From DASWIG01 sp965371445 (GTDB taxonomy: Bacteria > Acidobacteriota > Thermoanaerobaculia > Multivoradales > J023), in contig CBDUYN010000200.1 in assembly GCA_965371445.1 (NCBI GenBank), positions 1-18,116 of the forward strand: 18,116 nucleotides of DNA. The letters run 5' to 3'. Below, piece by piece: positions 1-8,088 of the stretch (its first letter is position 1; each line of letters opens with the position of its first letter). The translations under genes were made by a program, and so were the position numbers. Under the pieces are notes generated by a model. It saw nothing but the letters and a program-made list of their open reading frames with translations. It searched no databases and had not been told where the DNA came from.

Positions 1-55
1 CCCCGAGGGGGACAGTGTCTCCCCCCCTTGATCCCCCGAGGGGGACAGTGTCTCC
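1..55. repeat. Two direct copies of a 22-bp REP-like element, period 33 bp
   Basis: Bases 1-22 and 34-55 are identical (CCCCGAGGGGGACAGTGTCT plus CC). The core GGGGACAGTGTCTCC is nearly its own reverse complement, as expected of a REP-type palindromic element. The 33-base period equals 11 codons, so the CHAT gene reads through both copies. More copies may lie beyond the left edge. I saw no other copy in the window. Confidence 0.75.
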
Positions 56-2061
56 GCGACCTCCAGGAGCGCCGCCGGCTCCGTCGGCCGCCGGGGAACG
101 AGCGCCAGGACGCCTCGTACGACCTCGTCGCGGCGCGGTGCCTCCAGGCTCCGGAGGCGCCGCGCGAGGGCGACGCCGAAGGACCGGACAGTGACCGGCG
201 CCGTCTTCAGGGAAGCCCGCAGCCGCTCCAGGGCAGGCCGTAGCTCGTCGATCGGCAGGAGGCCGTCGAGCGGCACCCCCAGAGCGGCGAGGGCGAGCGC
301 GGCGTCGTGCCGAGATTCCGACGCGGCGTCGCGGACCATCCGACGCAACGCGGGGACGAGCGACGTCGCGGGACGGTCCTCTTCTAGGGCGTCGAGGACC
401 TCCCGGGCCAGTTCCGGAGATTCGTGGTGGAAGCGCTCGAAGGTGATCTCGCCCTTCTTGTCGAGCCCGCCGTAGACGAAGAGCCCCAGCCGCCGCCAGC
501 CGCTGTCGTCGAGGAAACGCTGCGCCAGGTCGTGACGGCGGCGCAGAGTACGACGCAAGGAGCCGCGGGAATGGTCCAGCAGGTCGGGATCGTGAGCCGC
601 CACGCCGCGCAGCGCGGCTTCGATCGGCCAGGGTGCGACGTCGCAGGGACGCGCCGCGGTGAGGGCTTCGGCAACGGCCGGCGTCCACCGTTCGACAAGC
701 CTCACGACGTGAGCCGCGGCGCGGGCCGTCACCGGCGCCTCGCGCAGAGACTCGACGAGCACCCGCTCGACCCGCGCCGCGTGCTCGCCGTCCAGAAGCT
801 CGCGGAAAGCCCCCGCCGAGACGTCGTCGGGCAAGCGACCGGCGACGGCCGCCGCGAGCAGACGCCGAGTCCGTTCTTCGGCCTCCCCCGCGGCGACAAG
901 GGGCCTCGCTGGCTCCTGCACCCCGGCTTGCGGCGGCTTTTCGCTCGGAAGCTCAAAGAGCCTCCCGTCGCTCAGACGGCTGAAAAGCGCCGGTACGGCC
1001 CATTCCAGACTCCGGTGCTCCTCGGAATGGATCGCCTGCCGGCCCTCCACCACCGCCACCTCGATCGGGTCGCCCGCCGCCAGACGCCGGTAGAGACCGC
1101 GGCTGAAAGCGATCGCCGCGCTGTCGGAGATCGGCAACTGCATGGCCACGACCGCCGGTAGCCCCCGGCGCACCAGAGCCGAGGCGACGCCGGCAAAGGG
1201 GTCGCGCCCCTCACCGCCTCGTATCGCGGCGCCGTGGCATGCGTTGAGGACGACGAGGCGCAGGCTCCTCAGGTCGCCAAGCTTGGTGGCCAACGCCTCC
1301 CCCGAAACGCGTTCCGACTCTCGACGCGACGTCTCGAAGAGCAGACAGCCCTCTCCCGTCGTCGGCATGAAGTCGCCGTGCCCCATGAAGTGGAGGACGT
1401 GGCAGCCCTCGTCGAGGAGCGCCTCGCGCAAAGCTCCCAAGCGTGCCTCGGCGAGAGGAACGACTTCGATTCCCTCCTCGCCGGCAAAGGCCTCCTCGAT
1501 CCGACGCCGCTCCCGCTCGAGTTGGAGCCGCGGCGCGTCCGAGGGTTGAGAGCCGACGAGAAGGATCCGCAGGGGACGCGGTAGCGCGAGCGAACTGCTC
1601 CGAGGCTCGGCCATCTCCACGTAGCGCAGGAGCGGCGTTTCGCGCGAGAGACCCCAGTAGCCGCGGGTCTCCGGGTCCTGGAGCAGCTCCCAGGGCAGAG
1701 AGAGCAGTGGCGCGATCCCAGGCTCCCGGGGATCCATGCGTAGCTTGATTCGCAGCCACCGGGGCGCGGCGAGGCCGAGGCTCCGCTCCCAGAGCCGCCG
1801 CACCTCGGTGGGGAATAAGGCTCGGAAGAGGTCGCCGGCAACCTGCGAGAGCTCGGGAAAAAGAGGCCGCCGGCCATAGGTGGAGAGCTGGCGTCCGCCA
1901 CGGACGGCGTCGGCCTGGGAGACCCAGAGGCGAAGGCATTCGTCGGGGTCGAGATCCAGCTCGAAGGGTCCGCTCCCCTCCCCCGCCGGCGAGTCGAGGA
2001 CGCGGGCCGTCCAGCCGTTCCCGTTCGTTTCGAGCCGGAAGACGAAATCCTCGTAGAGCAC
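1..2061 (-). CDS. CHAT-domain caspase-like protease with C-terminal helical region, partial (runs off left edge)
   Basis: One frame stays open from a GTG at 2061 to base 1, giving 687 codons without a stop. GTG 2061 begins 2 bases after the TGA of the upstream gene, with GGAG about 10 bases before it; a TTG two codons earlier is an alternative. Residues about 115-365 form a CHAT domain: LPWELL and TPLLRY near the front, HFMGHGDF with the likely catalytic His228, and LNACHGAA with the likely catalytic Cys275. Both catalytic residues are present. Residues about 375-665 are Leu/Ala/Arg-rich and look like helical HEAT/ARM-type repeats (inference). There is no signal peptide or membrane segment, so it is probably cytoplasmic. 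The last residues inside the window encode two copies of ETLSPSG, part of a DNA repeat. The true C-terminus lies outside the window. By family it is a clan CD cysteine protease; its substrate is unknown. Confidence 0.85.
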   Translation of the reverse strand, partial: MLYEDFVFRLETNGNGWTARVLDSPAGEGSGPFELDLDPDECLRLWVSQADAVRGGRQLSTYGRRPLFPELSQVAGDLFRALFPTEVRRLWERSLGLAAPRWLRIKLRMDPREPGIAPLLSLPWELLQDPETRGYWGLSRETPLLRYVEMAEPRSSSLALPRPLRILLVGSQPSDAPRLQLERERRRIEEAFAGEEGIEVVPLAEARLGALREALLDEGCHVLHFMGHGDFMPTTGEGCLLFETSRRESERVSGEALATKLGDLRSLRLVVLNACHGAAIRGGEGRDPFAGVASALVRRGLPAVVAMQLPISDSAAIAFSRGLYRRLAAGDPIEVAVVEGRQAIHSEEHRSLEWAVPALFSRLSDGRLFELPSEKPPQAGVQEPARPLVAAGEAEERTRRLLAAAVAGRLPDDVSAGAFRELLDGEHAARVERVLVESLREAPVTARAAAHVVRLVERWTPAVAEALTAARPCDVAPWPIEAALRGVAAHDPDLLDHSRGSLRRTLRRRHDLAQRFLDDSGWRRLGLFVYGGLDKKGEITFERFHHESPELAREVLDALEEDRPATSLVPALRRMVRDAASESRHDAALALAALGVPLDGLLPIDELRPALERLRASLKTAPVTVRSFGVALARRLRSLEAPRRDEVVRGVLALVPRRPTEPAALLEVAETLSPSGDQGGETLSPSG

Positions 2062-2063
2062 CG

Positions 2064-3269
2064 TCAAAGCTCCGCCAGGATCTCCGCCCTCTTCTCCTTG
2101 TACTCCTCCTCCGTCAGGAGGCCCTGCTCGAAAAGCTCTTTAAGCCTCTTCAGACGATGCGCGGGAGATTGGGCCTCCGGCGGGGAGCCCTTCTCCGCCT
2201 CTGCCGGTCGCAGCTCTCCCCCACCGCCTGCCTGACGTTGGGCGAGACGGCTCTCGTAGGCGCTCATCTCGGCGGCAAGCGCAATCGCCTGCTTCGACGT
2301 GTTGACGGCTTCGCGCATCCGATCACCGGGCTTGATACGATGGGCCGCCTCGAAATGGCTCAAGGCGGCGGCGTGCTCGTCTTGGAGGAAATGCGCCATC
2401 CCGGCGTTGTAGTAGGCACGCGCCAGGACCTTGGGCTTGACCTTCGACTCCGCCTTGCACTGTTCGAGATTCGCTCTCGACTTCGCCTCGGCTCCTTCGT
2501 AGTCGCCGACCTGGATCATTCGGTAGGCGTCCTTGAGACCGCATTTGCTGTCCTTGAAGAACCTCAGCTCCTTGTCCTCGGTCCACGGAAAAAACATCCG
2601 GTGGACCTGCTCCGTGGCCCCGGCGATCGCCGCGTCGTGGAGCTCGTATTTCGACGGGTACTCGGGATAGCCGTCCGAAGAAGTGTTCTTGTCGGACCGG
2701 GTCTCTTCGACGACCTTGGAGGAGAAGATCCGGCCCGTGGCGACGTCGACGATCTTCAAAGAGCTCTTGAAGTAGGCCGTGGTCGTCGAGATGTAGGTGT
2801 AGCGGGTCCCTTCCTTGGTCTTGGACGACTTCGTCGACCGGTTCTGCTCCTCGGTACAGCGCTGCACGTCGAGGAAGACGAGGGCGCTGGGACCCAGGAT
2901 CTGACCCAGGGCGACGGCGTCCTCGTCGCGGACGTAACCGCTGGCGGAGAAGTCGATCGACTCGAGGAGGTCCTCGAGGCGTTCGCGTTCGACGACCTCG
3001 ACGCCGTTGGCGACGAACTTCGAGATCAGGGCGTCGACGAATTCGCCGGAGCACTGGCCGCTCGCCTCGGCAAAAGCGATCCGTTCGACGGTGAATCCAA
3101 GGTCCGGCGGATGCTCGAGCTCGACGTTGACCATCGACACGAAAGCGTCCAGGAAGCCGGCGGTGGCGAGGCCGGGGAGTAGGAGCCCCAACGTCAGAAG
3201 GGTCAGCAAGGCTCTCCGGGCGAATCGCGTGTGCGACGTGTGCCAATTTTTCACGTTTCGGTTTGTCAT
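2064..3269 (-). CDS. Exported CsgG-like protein with TPR and C-terminal SHOCT domain
   Basis: The protein has 401 residues. Residues 1-37 form a Sec signal peptide: a basic start, a leucine-rich core (LLTLLTLGLLLPGL) and a cut near ATA-GF. There is no lipobox cysteine. Residues about 57-226 resemble the CsgG/curli-assembly fold used by several periplasmic proteins: VERIAFAEA, VEVVERERLEDLL, ALGQILGPSALVFLDVQ, LKIVDVATGRI. Residues about 245-315 hold one or two TPR-like helices (YYNAGMAHFLQDEHAAALSHFEAA). Residues 371-401 match the short SHOCT module (RLKRLKELFEQGLLTEEEY). It follows the FHA membrane gene by 19 bases with AAGGAG before its ATG, and its stop lies 2 bases before the next gene's GTG start, so translation is probably coupled. 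The function is not known; a cell-envelope assembly or scaffold role is inference. Confidence 0.8.
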   Translation of the reverse strand: MTNRNVKNWHTSHTRFARRALLTLLTLGLLLPGLATAGFLDAFVSMVNVELEHPPDLGFTVERIAFAEASGQCSGEFVDALISKFVANGVEVVERERLEDLLESIDFSASGYVRDEDAVALGQILGPSALVFLDVQRCTEEQNRSTKSSKTKEGTRYTYISTTTAYFKSSLKIVDVATGRIFSSKVVEETRSDKNTSSDGYPEYPSKYELHDAAIAGATEQVHRMFFPWTEDKELRFFKDSKCGLKDAYRMIQVGDYEGAEAKSRANLEQCKAESKVKPKVLARAYYNAGMAHFLQDEHAAALSHFEAAHRIKPGDRMREAVNTSKQAIALAAEMSAYESRLAQRQAGGGGELRPAEAEKGSPPEAQSPAHRLKRLKELFEQGLLTEEEYKEKRAEILAEL

Positions 3270-3288
3270 TACCTGTCTCCTTGATTTT

Positions 3289-4227
3289 CTAGGAAGCCTC
3301 AGCGGCTTCCGGTGACGCGACGAGCTTGGAACCGACCTCGAGCGTCAGGTCGCCGAGGCGAACCTCGTCGCCGTGACCGAGGGTGCGTCGGCGACCCGCG
3401 GCCAGGTCTTCGTAGACCACGGCCCCGTCACGCAGCGCGACGGTGGCGATCGTCGCCGGCAACCGCGCGCCGGTGTCGACGAAGACGTCGCATTCGCGGG
3501 AGCTGCCGACCAGGAGCGGTCTCTCGCCGAGCAGCAACGTCGGCGGACGCTCCAAAAGCACCAACGAGCGCGAGGCCAGGGCGCTTTCCGGCACCTCGCG
3601 CCGCAGGACGACCCAGGCCTTCTTGCCCACCTGCTCGACGACACCGATCGCCAGGCCGAGAAAGACGCCCTTGAAAACGTCGCCCACGGCCACCGGGACG
3701 TAGAAGGCCGTCAGGAGGCCCCCCAGGAGCCCGGCCGCCGTGCCGGCCAGAAGCGCCGCCCGGCTCGTCAAGTTGGGGACCGCCTTCGACACGAAGAAAC
3801 CGAAGACGAGGCCCTCGACCGTCCAACCGAGAACGTGGGGACCGGTGACCCCGAACCCGGCCCAGCCGAAGACGACGCCCGTCCCCGTCTTGACGGCGAC
3901 GAGGGCGCTTCCTCCCAGAAAGCCGCCGAGAGCGGAGAGCGCGCCAGCCTTGAGGAGGTCCGTCCCCGCCACGGCGAGACGCCCAAGGTGCCAGCTCTGG
4001 ACCACCGCGACGGAAAGCCCGACGCCGAGGCCTATGAAAACGTCCCAGAGGCCGACGCGAAGGATCGGCCAAGGCGACGGCCCAAGCACAAGCGTCACGA
4101 CGCCGAGCCCGAGCATCGAGCCCAGGAGGGCGCCGGCTCCGGCCAGCACCGCTTGGAGAAGAGCCTTGTTGACTCCTTGGAACCTCCGGAGGACCTGGTC
4201 GACTTTTCCTATAGCGAGCGCATACAT
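3289..4227 (-). CDS. Polytopic membrane protein with C-terminal FHA-like domain
   Basis: The protein has 312 residues. Residues about 20-200 are very hydrophobic and Gly-rich, with about six predicted membrane segments (for example near 24-48, 56-76, 95-112, 115-146, 155-178 and 180-198). Residues about 229-297 resemble an FHA domain: LLLGERPLLVGSSRECDVFV, where GSSRECD fits the GR-x(n)-SR-x-CD-I/V pattern for phosphothreonine binding, then beta-strand-like stretches ending GDEVRLGDLTLEVG. By family, FHA domains read phosphothreonine; no Ser/Thr kinase gene is in the window. The conserved His of typical FHA domains is not evident, so binding may be altered. The gene starts 20 bases after the J-like gene with an ideal GGAGGTGA ribosome site, which suggests high translation. 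It probably sits in the inner membrane as a phospho-signal receiver (inference). Confidence 0.75.
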   Translation of the reverse strand: MYALAIGKVDQVLRRFQGVNKALLQAVLAGAGALLGSMLGLGVVTLVLGPSPWPILRVGLWDVFIGLGVGLSVAVVQSWHLGRLAVAGTDLLKAGALSALGGFLGGSALVAVKTGTGVVFGWAGFGVTGPHVLGWTVEGLVFGFFVSKAVPNLTSRAALLAGTAAGLLGGLLTAFYVPVAVGDVFKGVFLGLAIGVVEQVGKKAWVVLRREVPESALASRSLVLLERPPTLLLGERPLLVGSSRECDVFVDTGARLPATIATVALRDGAVVYEDLAAGRRRTLGHGDEVRLGDLTLEVGSKLVASPEAAEAS

Positions 4228-4234
4228 TTTGAAT

Positions 4235-4242
4235 TCACCTCC
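4235..4242 (-). promoter_or_regulatory. Near-perfect Shine-Dalgarno site of the FHA membrane gene
   Basis: GGAGGTGA lies 7 bases before the ATG at 4227. It matches the anti-Shine-Dalgarno sequence at all eight bases, is the strongest such site in the window, and confirms that start. Confidence 0.75.
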
Positions 4243-4247
4243 TCAGG

Positions 4248-6371
4248 TTACGGTGTCAAGCCGAGACTCCGGCGGTAGCTCGTCCAGCCGCCTTCGATCT
4301 CGTCGACGATGTCGTTGACCACCGCGAGCACGGTGCTTTCGACCTTGCCGTCGACGTTGATCGTGGTGTGCTCGAACTGCTCGCTCCAGCCGCGTCCGAG
4401 ACCGCGCTGGTCGGCGACGAGGAAGACGTCGACGTTGAGGCGCGACGTGGTGGCGATGCTCGTACGGCCGAGATAGTGGAGCTCGCGCTCGCCGACGTAT
4501 TCGATTTCGGCCTGGACGAGCACGTGGACGTCCTTCGTCTTGAGAGTCGACAAGACGTTGCCGATCTGGCTCGGACCTCTCAGCAGGAGCGTCCTGCGGC
4601 TGGCCATTTCGAAGCTGCGGCTCAGCTCGCCGCCGAGATATCTTTCGACAGCCGAGGTCAGTCGCTGGTCGCCGGTGGCGACGACGGTGACACGTGGACG
4701 TTCCGGGACCACGACCCTGGGCGGTGGCGGCGGGGGGGACGGCGGCGGCGGAGCGGGAAGAGGTGGAGGGGACGGAGGGGGTAGCGCCACGACCCCGCCT
4801 CCTTGACCGCTGCCTTTGACGTTGCTGGTCCCTTCTTCCACATCTTCTATGGCTTTCGGCCAGCCCGGAGGAGGAAGCGGCGACACGGAGATCGGTTGGT
4901 TCATGGCGCGCAGCGCGTACACGGAGCCGATGACCAGCACGAGCAACGCCGCCAGCGCCGCCAACCGGGCGTGGCTGCGCTCTGCGAAGCGATGCGGCCC
5001 ACCAATTGCGGCGTCCTCGGAAAACTCCTCGCCGCAGATACTGAAAACAGCATAGTAGAGCTCTTGGCCTTGCGGTACCTCGGTATCGTCGAGCCGGGTC
5101 ATGGTCAGGTTGTCACCGATAAACTTGCCGTCACCTTCATCGACGGGCGGGCTCCCTTCCTTGCGTAGCACGCAGTAGCTGACGGCCTTACCGGCGGCGG
5201 AGACCGGCTGCCAGATCAGCCTGAAGCCGTCACCGCGCGGCTCGACGCGCAGTCCGCTCGGAGGGGGCAGCGGCTCGGATGAGATCGGCGGTGGAGGAGG
5301 TGTCGGCTCCCGACGCCGTGCTTCCTCGGCCTCTCGGCGTTGCCGTTCGATCTCCTCCTGGTCCCGGCGCCTTTCCGCCTCGGCTCTCGCCTCCTCGGCC
5401 GCTTTCCTGATGGTCTCGGCCGCCTCCATCATCTCTTCGTGCTGCCTCTTCGCCCTCGCCTGGGCCTCCTCCTCCGGAGACGGTTGGACGATCTCCCAGC
5501 CCCGCTTGTCCGCATACCACAGGAGATAGGCATAGGCGTCCGCTTCTTCGACTCCGAGGTTAACGCCCCGCCTTGCCAGATCGTCGAGATAGCTCTGTTG
5601 GAGCTCCTTGGACGCTCCTGCCAGATCGACGTCGTCGTGAAGCTCGCGCATCGGTAAAGCTCGCAGGTAGTTGTCGTAGCTCGCCTTCCCTTCCTCGGTC
5701 TTGAAGAGCGTCTGGCAGATACCGGCGAGCTTCTGCTCCGCCGTCGCCTCCTTGTCGGTTCTGCCGACGCCGACACTCTCCTTGTATCGCCGATCGGCGA
5801 GCGCAAAAAGCTCCGCTGCAGCGATCCCGGCATCCACACCGAGAAAGGCATAGAGGTCGCCCTTCTTGCAGACTTCGAGGTTGAGGGCGATGTCCTTCGC
5901 CAGGTCGGCCTCTACATAGTCTTTCCGATCCCACGCCGGCGCTTCGGGGGCGGCTTCCGCACCCACCTTCATGCCCGCGGCGTCGAGCTCTTTCTCGATC
6001 TCCAGGGGCGTGAAGACACCGGCGAACTTCTCGACAAGCACCTGGAACTGGTCCGCGCTACACCCCGCGCCCCGATCCTTGATCTTCGCGATGAGCTTTT
6101 GTAGCTCTTCGCGCTTGCCGGCGAGATCGGCCTCACGCTGCTTGAGGAAGGCTTCCCTCTCCTGCCGGCGGGTCTCCGGGTTCTCGAGCACACGCTTCAT
6201 CTCGTCGACGTACTTGAGCCCTTCCTCGGCCCGCTGCTTGTGCGTCTGACCGAGAGTGCGACTGTTCATCCACCGGTTGCGCTTCTTGTCGATCACCTTC
6301 CGGATCTCGTCCCAGCTGTCGACCGAGGGGTCGAGATCGAGTATCTCGTAGAAGTTGCTGCGCTCTGCCAT
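4248..6371 (-). CDS. Membrane protein with two degenerate J-like segments, coiled coil, FN3-like domain and CsgG-like C-terminus
   Basis: The protein has 707 residues. Residues 5-75 read like a J domain (NFYEILDLDPSVDSWDEIRK, then a helix ending VLENPETRRQ) but lack the HPD tripeptide. Residues about 170-236 look like a second J-type segment (DLYAFLGVDAG, then FKTEEGKASYDNYL), also without HPD. Residues about 298-356 are a charged coiled coil rich in Glu, Arg and Ala. Residues about 372-460 resemble a fibronectin type III fold (PSGLRVEPRGDGFRLIW). One membrane helix spans about 468-489. Residues 498-556 are proline-rich, and 558-695 resemble the CsgG/LpoB-like periplasmic fold (VTVVATGDQRLTSAVERYL, VHVLVQAEIEYVG). 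Expected topology: N-terminus in the cytoplasm, C-terminus in the periplasm. It follows the Hsp70 gene by 48 bases with AAAGGAG before ATG. It probably links the neighbouring Hsp70 to the envelope (inference). Confidence 0.8.
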   Translation of the reverse strand: MAERSNFYEILDLDPSVDSWDEIRKVIDKKRNRWMNSRTLGQTHKQRAEEGLKYVDEMKRVLENPETRRQEREAFLKQREADLAGKREELQKLIAKIKDRGAGCSADQFQVLVEKFAGVFTPLEIEKELDAAGMKVGAEAAPEAPAWDRKDYVEADLAKDIALNLEVCKKGDLYAFLGVDAGIAAAELFALADRRYKESVGVGRTDKEATAEQKLAGICQTLFKTEEGKASYDNYLRALPMRELHDDVDLAGASKELQQSYLDDLARRGVNLGVEEADAYAYLLWYADKRGWEIVQPSPEEEAQARAKRQHEEMMEAAETIRKAAEEARAEAERRRDQEEIERQRREAEEARRREPTPPPPPISSEPLPPPSGLRVEPRGDGFRLIWQPVSAAGKAVSYCVLRKEGSPPVDEGDGKFIGDNLTMTRLDDTEVPQGQELYYAVFSICGEEFSEDAAIGGPHRFAERSHARLAALAALLVLVIGSVYALRAMNQPISVSPLPPPGWPKAIEDVEEGTSNVKGSGQGGGVVALPPPSPPPLPAPPPPSPPPPPPRVVVPERPRVTVVATGDQRLTSAVERYLGGELSRSFEMASRRTLLLRGPSQIGNVLSTLKTKDVHVLVQAEIEYVGERELHYLGRTSIATTSRLNVDVFLVADQRGLGRGWSEQFEHTTINVDGKVESTVLAVVNDIVDEIEGGWTSYRRSLGLTP

Positions 6372-6419
6372 GGCTCATGCTCCTTTGAAGAACGGGGCGC
6401 GGGATGAAACGACGAACCC

Positions 6420-8084
6420 TCAGGAGACCGCCATCGACAGGTTTCGACTCTTGGCTTCCGCGAGCTCCTCGACTTCCATGATCGAATCCGTTTCGAACCT
6501 GGCCTCGATCTCTTTCTCTGTCGTCAGGTCCCTTCCCTTCATGTGGAGCAGTCCGTCGGGGCCCAGGCTGAAAGTGATCTCGACCGGCGAGCCGGCCTTC
6601 AATGCCTCCCTGAAGACGAGCTCGCCTTTTCCCAGCTCTCTGCAATCGCTGATCTCTACGACTTGTCCGTTGTCAGCCTGATTCTCCATGCACCGCAGCT
6701 CGGCCGACTCCTGGTTGTCGGCATGCGTCCCGAATTGCTTGCTGACCGAGACCGGGACCTGGGTGTCCTTGGTGATCAGGTTCGACACCACTTCCTCACC
6801 CCGCTGGGGATCGATGACGACGATACCGAAGCTCTTCGAGGTGACGTTGGAGATTCTTTTCTCGACGATCTTCTTGACCGCCGGTAGCGTCAGGCCGTGG
6901 TCCAGGGCCACCTGTCCCTGCGCTTGCTCCACCACCTTGCCGCCGATCGTCAGGTCGACCTCGTGGACGTCCTGGCCCGTCTGCTCGGCGACCTTGATCC
7001 TGATCTCCTCGTCGAGGTAGAACTTGAAGCCGTAGAGCGCCGCTCCTTTGGCCACCGCCTGGTTGGGATCGAACTGGAGGATTTCGACGTCGAACTTCTC
7101 CCGGACACCTTCCATGACCTGTGGCATGTAGGTCGAACCGCCGACGAGGAGGAGCTTGTCGATCTTCGCATAGCCCTTCCCCTTCGCCTTCTCCATCTCC
7201 TGCTCGGTGAGGCTCAGGCTCCGCTCCAGGTACTGGGCGGTGATCTCGTCGAACTTCTCGCGGGTCAGCTCGACCTTGGCGCGTTTGCCGGCAAAGCGTA
7301 CCGGGCGGGCAGTCGTCTTGCGGGTCGAAAGCGTCTTCTTGGCCTCTTCGGCACCGCTCAAGAGCTCCTGGTAGGTCTCGACGTCGTCGATGACCTCGTC
7401 GGCAGAGATCCCGGTCTCCTTCTCGAAGCTGCTGGCGAGGTAGTTGACGAGGGCGTCGTCCCAGTTCTTGCCGCCGAGCTGATGGTCGCCACCTGTACAG
7501 ATGACCTTGATCTCTTCGCCTTTGATCTCGATCAGCGAGACGTCGAAGGTGCCGCCGCCCAGGTCGTAGACCATGATGACCTGGTTCTCGGTCTGGTCGA
7601 TGCCGTAGCAGAGCGCCGCGGCGGTGGGCTCGGGAATCACGTAGAGGACGTCGAGACCTGCCAGGATCCCCGCCTGCTTGGTGGCCTCCTTCTCGTTGAC
7701 GCCAAAGTAGGCGGGACAGGTGATGACGACCTTTTCGATCTTCTCGCCTTCCCCCAGGGCCTTTTCCGCGTCGACGACGACCTTGCGCAGGATGAACGAC
7801 GAGACGTCCTGGGGCTTGTAGGTCTTGCCGAAGACTCCCATCTCCCAGTCGGCTTCGCCCATCATCCGCTTGACGGCGGAGACGACGTTGTCGGGCTCGA
7901 CGGCGGCCACCTCCTTGGCGGCCTTGCCGACGACGATGCTCTCCTCGTCTTCGAAGTAGACGACCGACGGTGTTGTCAGGTCGCCTTCGGTGTTGGGCAA
8001 CACCACGGCCTTGCCGTGCTCATCGACGTGGGCGATGCAGGAATAGGTCGTTCCGAGGTCGATACCGTAGACTTTCTCACTCAT
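6420..8084 (-). CDS. Hsp70 (DnaK-like) chaperone with truncated lid
   Basis: The protein has 554 residues from the ATG at 8084, which has AAGGAG 9 bases ahead and begins the normal Hsp70 opening MSEKVYGIDLGTTYS. An ATG-less extension to 8303 in the same frame overlaps the GrpE-like gene and is not Hsp70-like. The nucleotide-binding domain (1-355) is intact: GIDLGTT near 7-13, AVKRMMG at 70-76, CPAYFG at 123-128, YDLGGGTFDVS at 173-183, and LLLVGGSTYMPQV at 311-323. Residues about 357-410 replace the usual short linker (no DVLLLDVTPLSLG) with a longer segment. A beta-type substrate domain follows (about 411-520). It stops about 30 residues later, whereas DnaK carries a helical lid to about residue 640. 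By family it is an ATP-driven cytoplasmic chaperone; the clients are unknown. Confidence 0.9.
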   Translation of the reverse strand: MSEKVYGIDLGTTYSCIAHVDEHGKAVVLPNTEGDLTTPSVVYFEDEESIVVGKAAKEVAAVEPDNVVSAVKRMMGEADWEMGVFGKTYKPQDVSSFILRKVVVDAEKALGEGEKIEKVVITCPAYFGVNEKEATKQAGILAGLDVLYVIPEPTAAALCYGIDQTENQVIMVYDLGGGTFDVSLIEIKGEEIKVICTGGDHQLGGKNWDDALVNYLASSFEKETGISADEVIDDVETYQELLSGAEEAKKTLSTRKTTARPVRFAGKRAKVELTREKFDEITAQYLERSLSLTEQEMEKAKGKGYAKIDKLLLVGGSTYMPQVMEGVREKFDVEILQFDPNQAVAKGAALYGFKFYLDEEIRIKVAEQTGQDVHEVDLTIGGKVVEQAQGQVALDHGLTLPAVKKIVEKRISNVTSKSFGIVVIDPQRGEEVVSNLITKDTQVPVSVSKQFGTHADNQESAELRCMENQADNGQVVEISDCRELGKGELVFREALKAGSPVEITFSLGPDGLLHMKGRDLTTEKEIEARFETDSIMEVEELAEAKSRNLSMAVS

Positions 8085-8088
8085 TTCC

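Noticed and set aside
424..1161. Plus-strand open frame of 245 codons near the left edge
   Set aside because: It is a shadow of the CHAT gene on the minus strand, which has clear catalytic motifs over the whole region.
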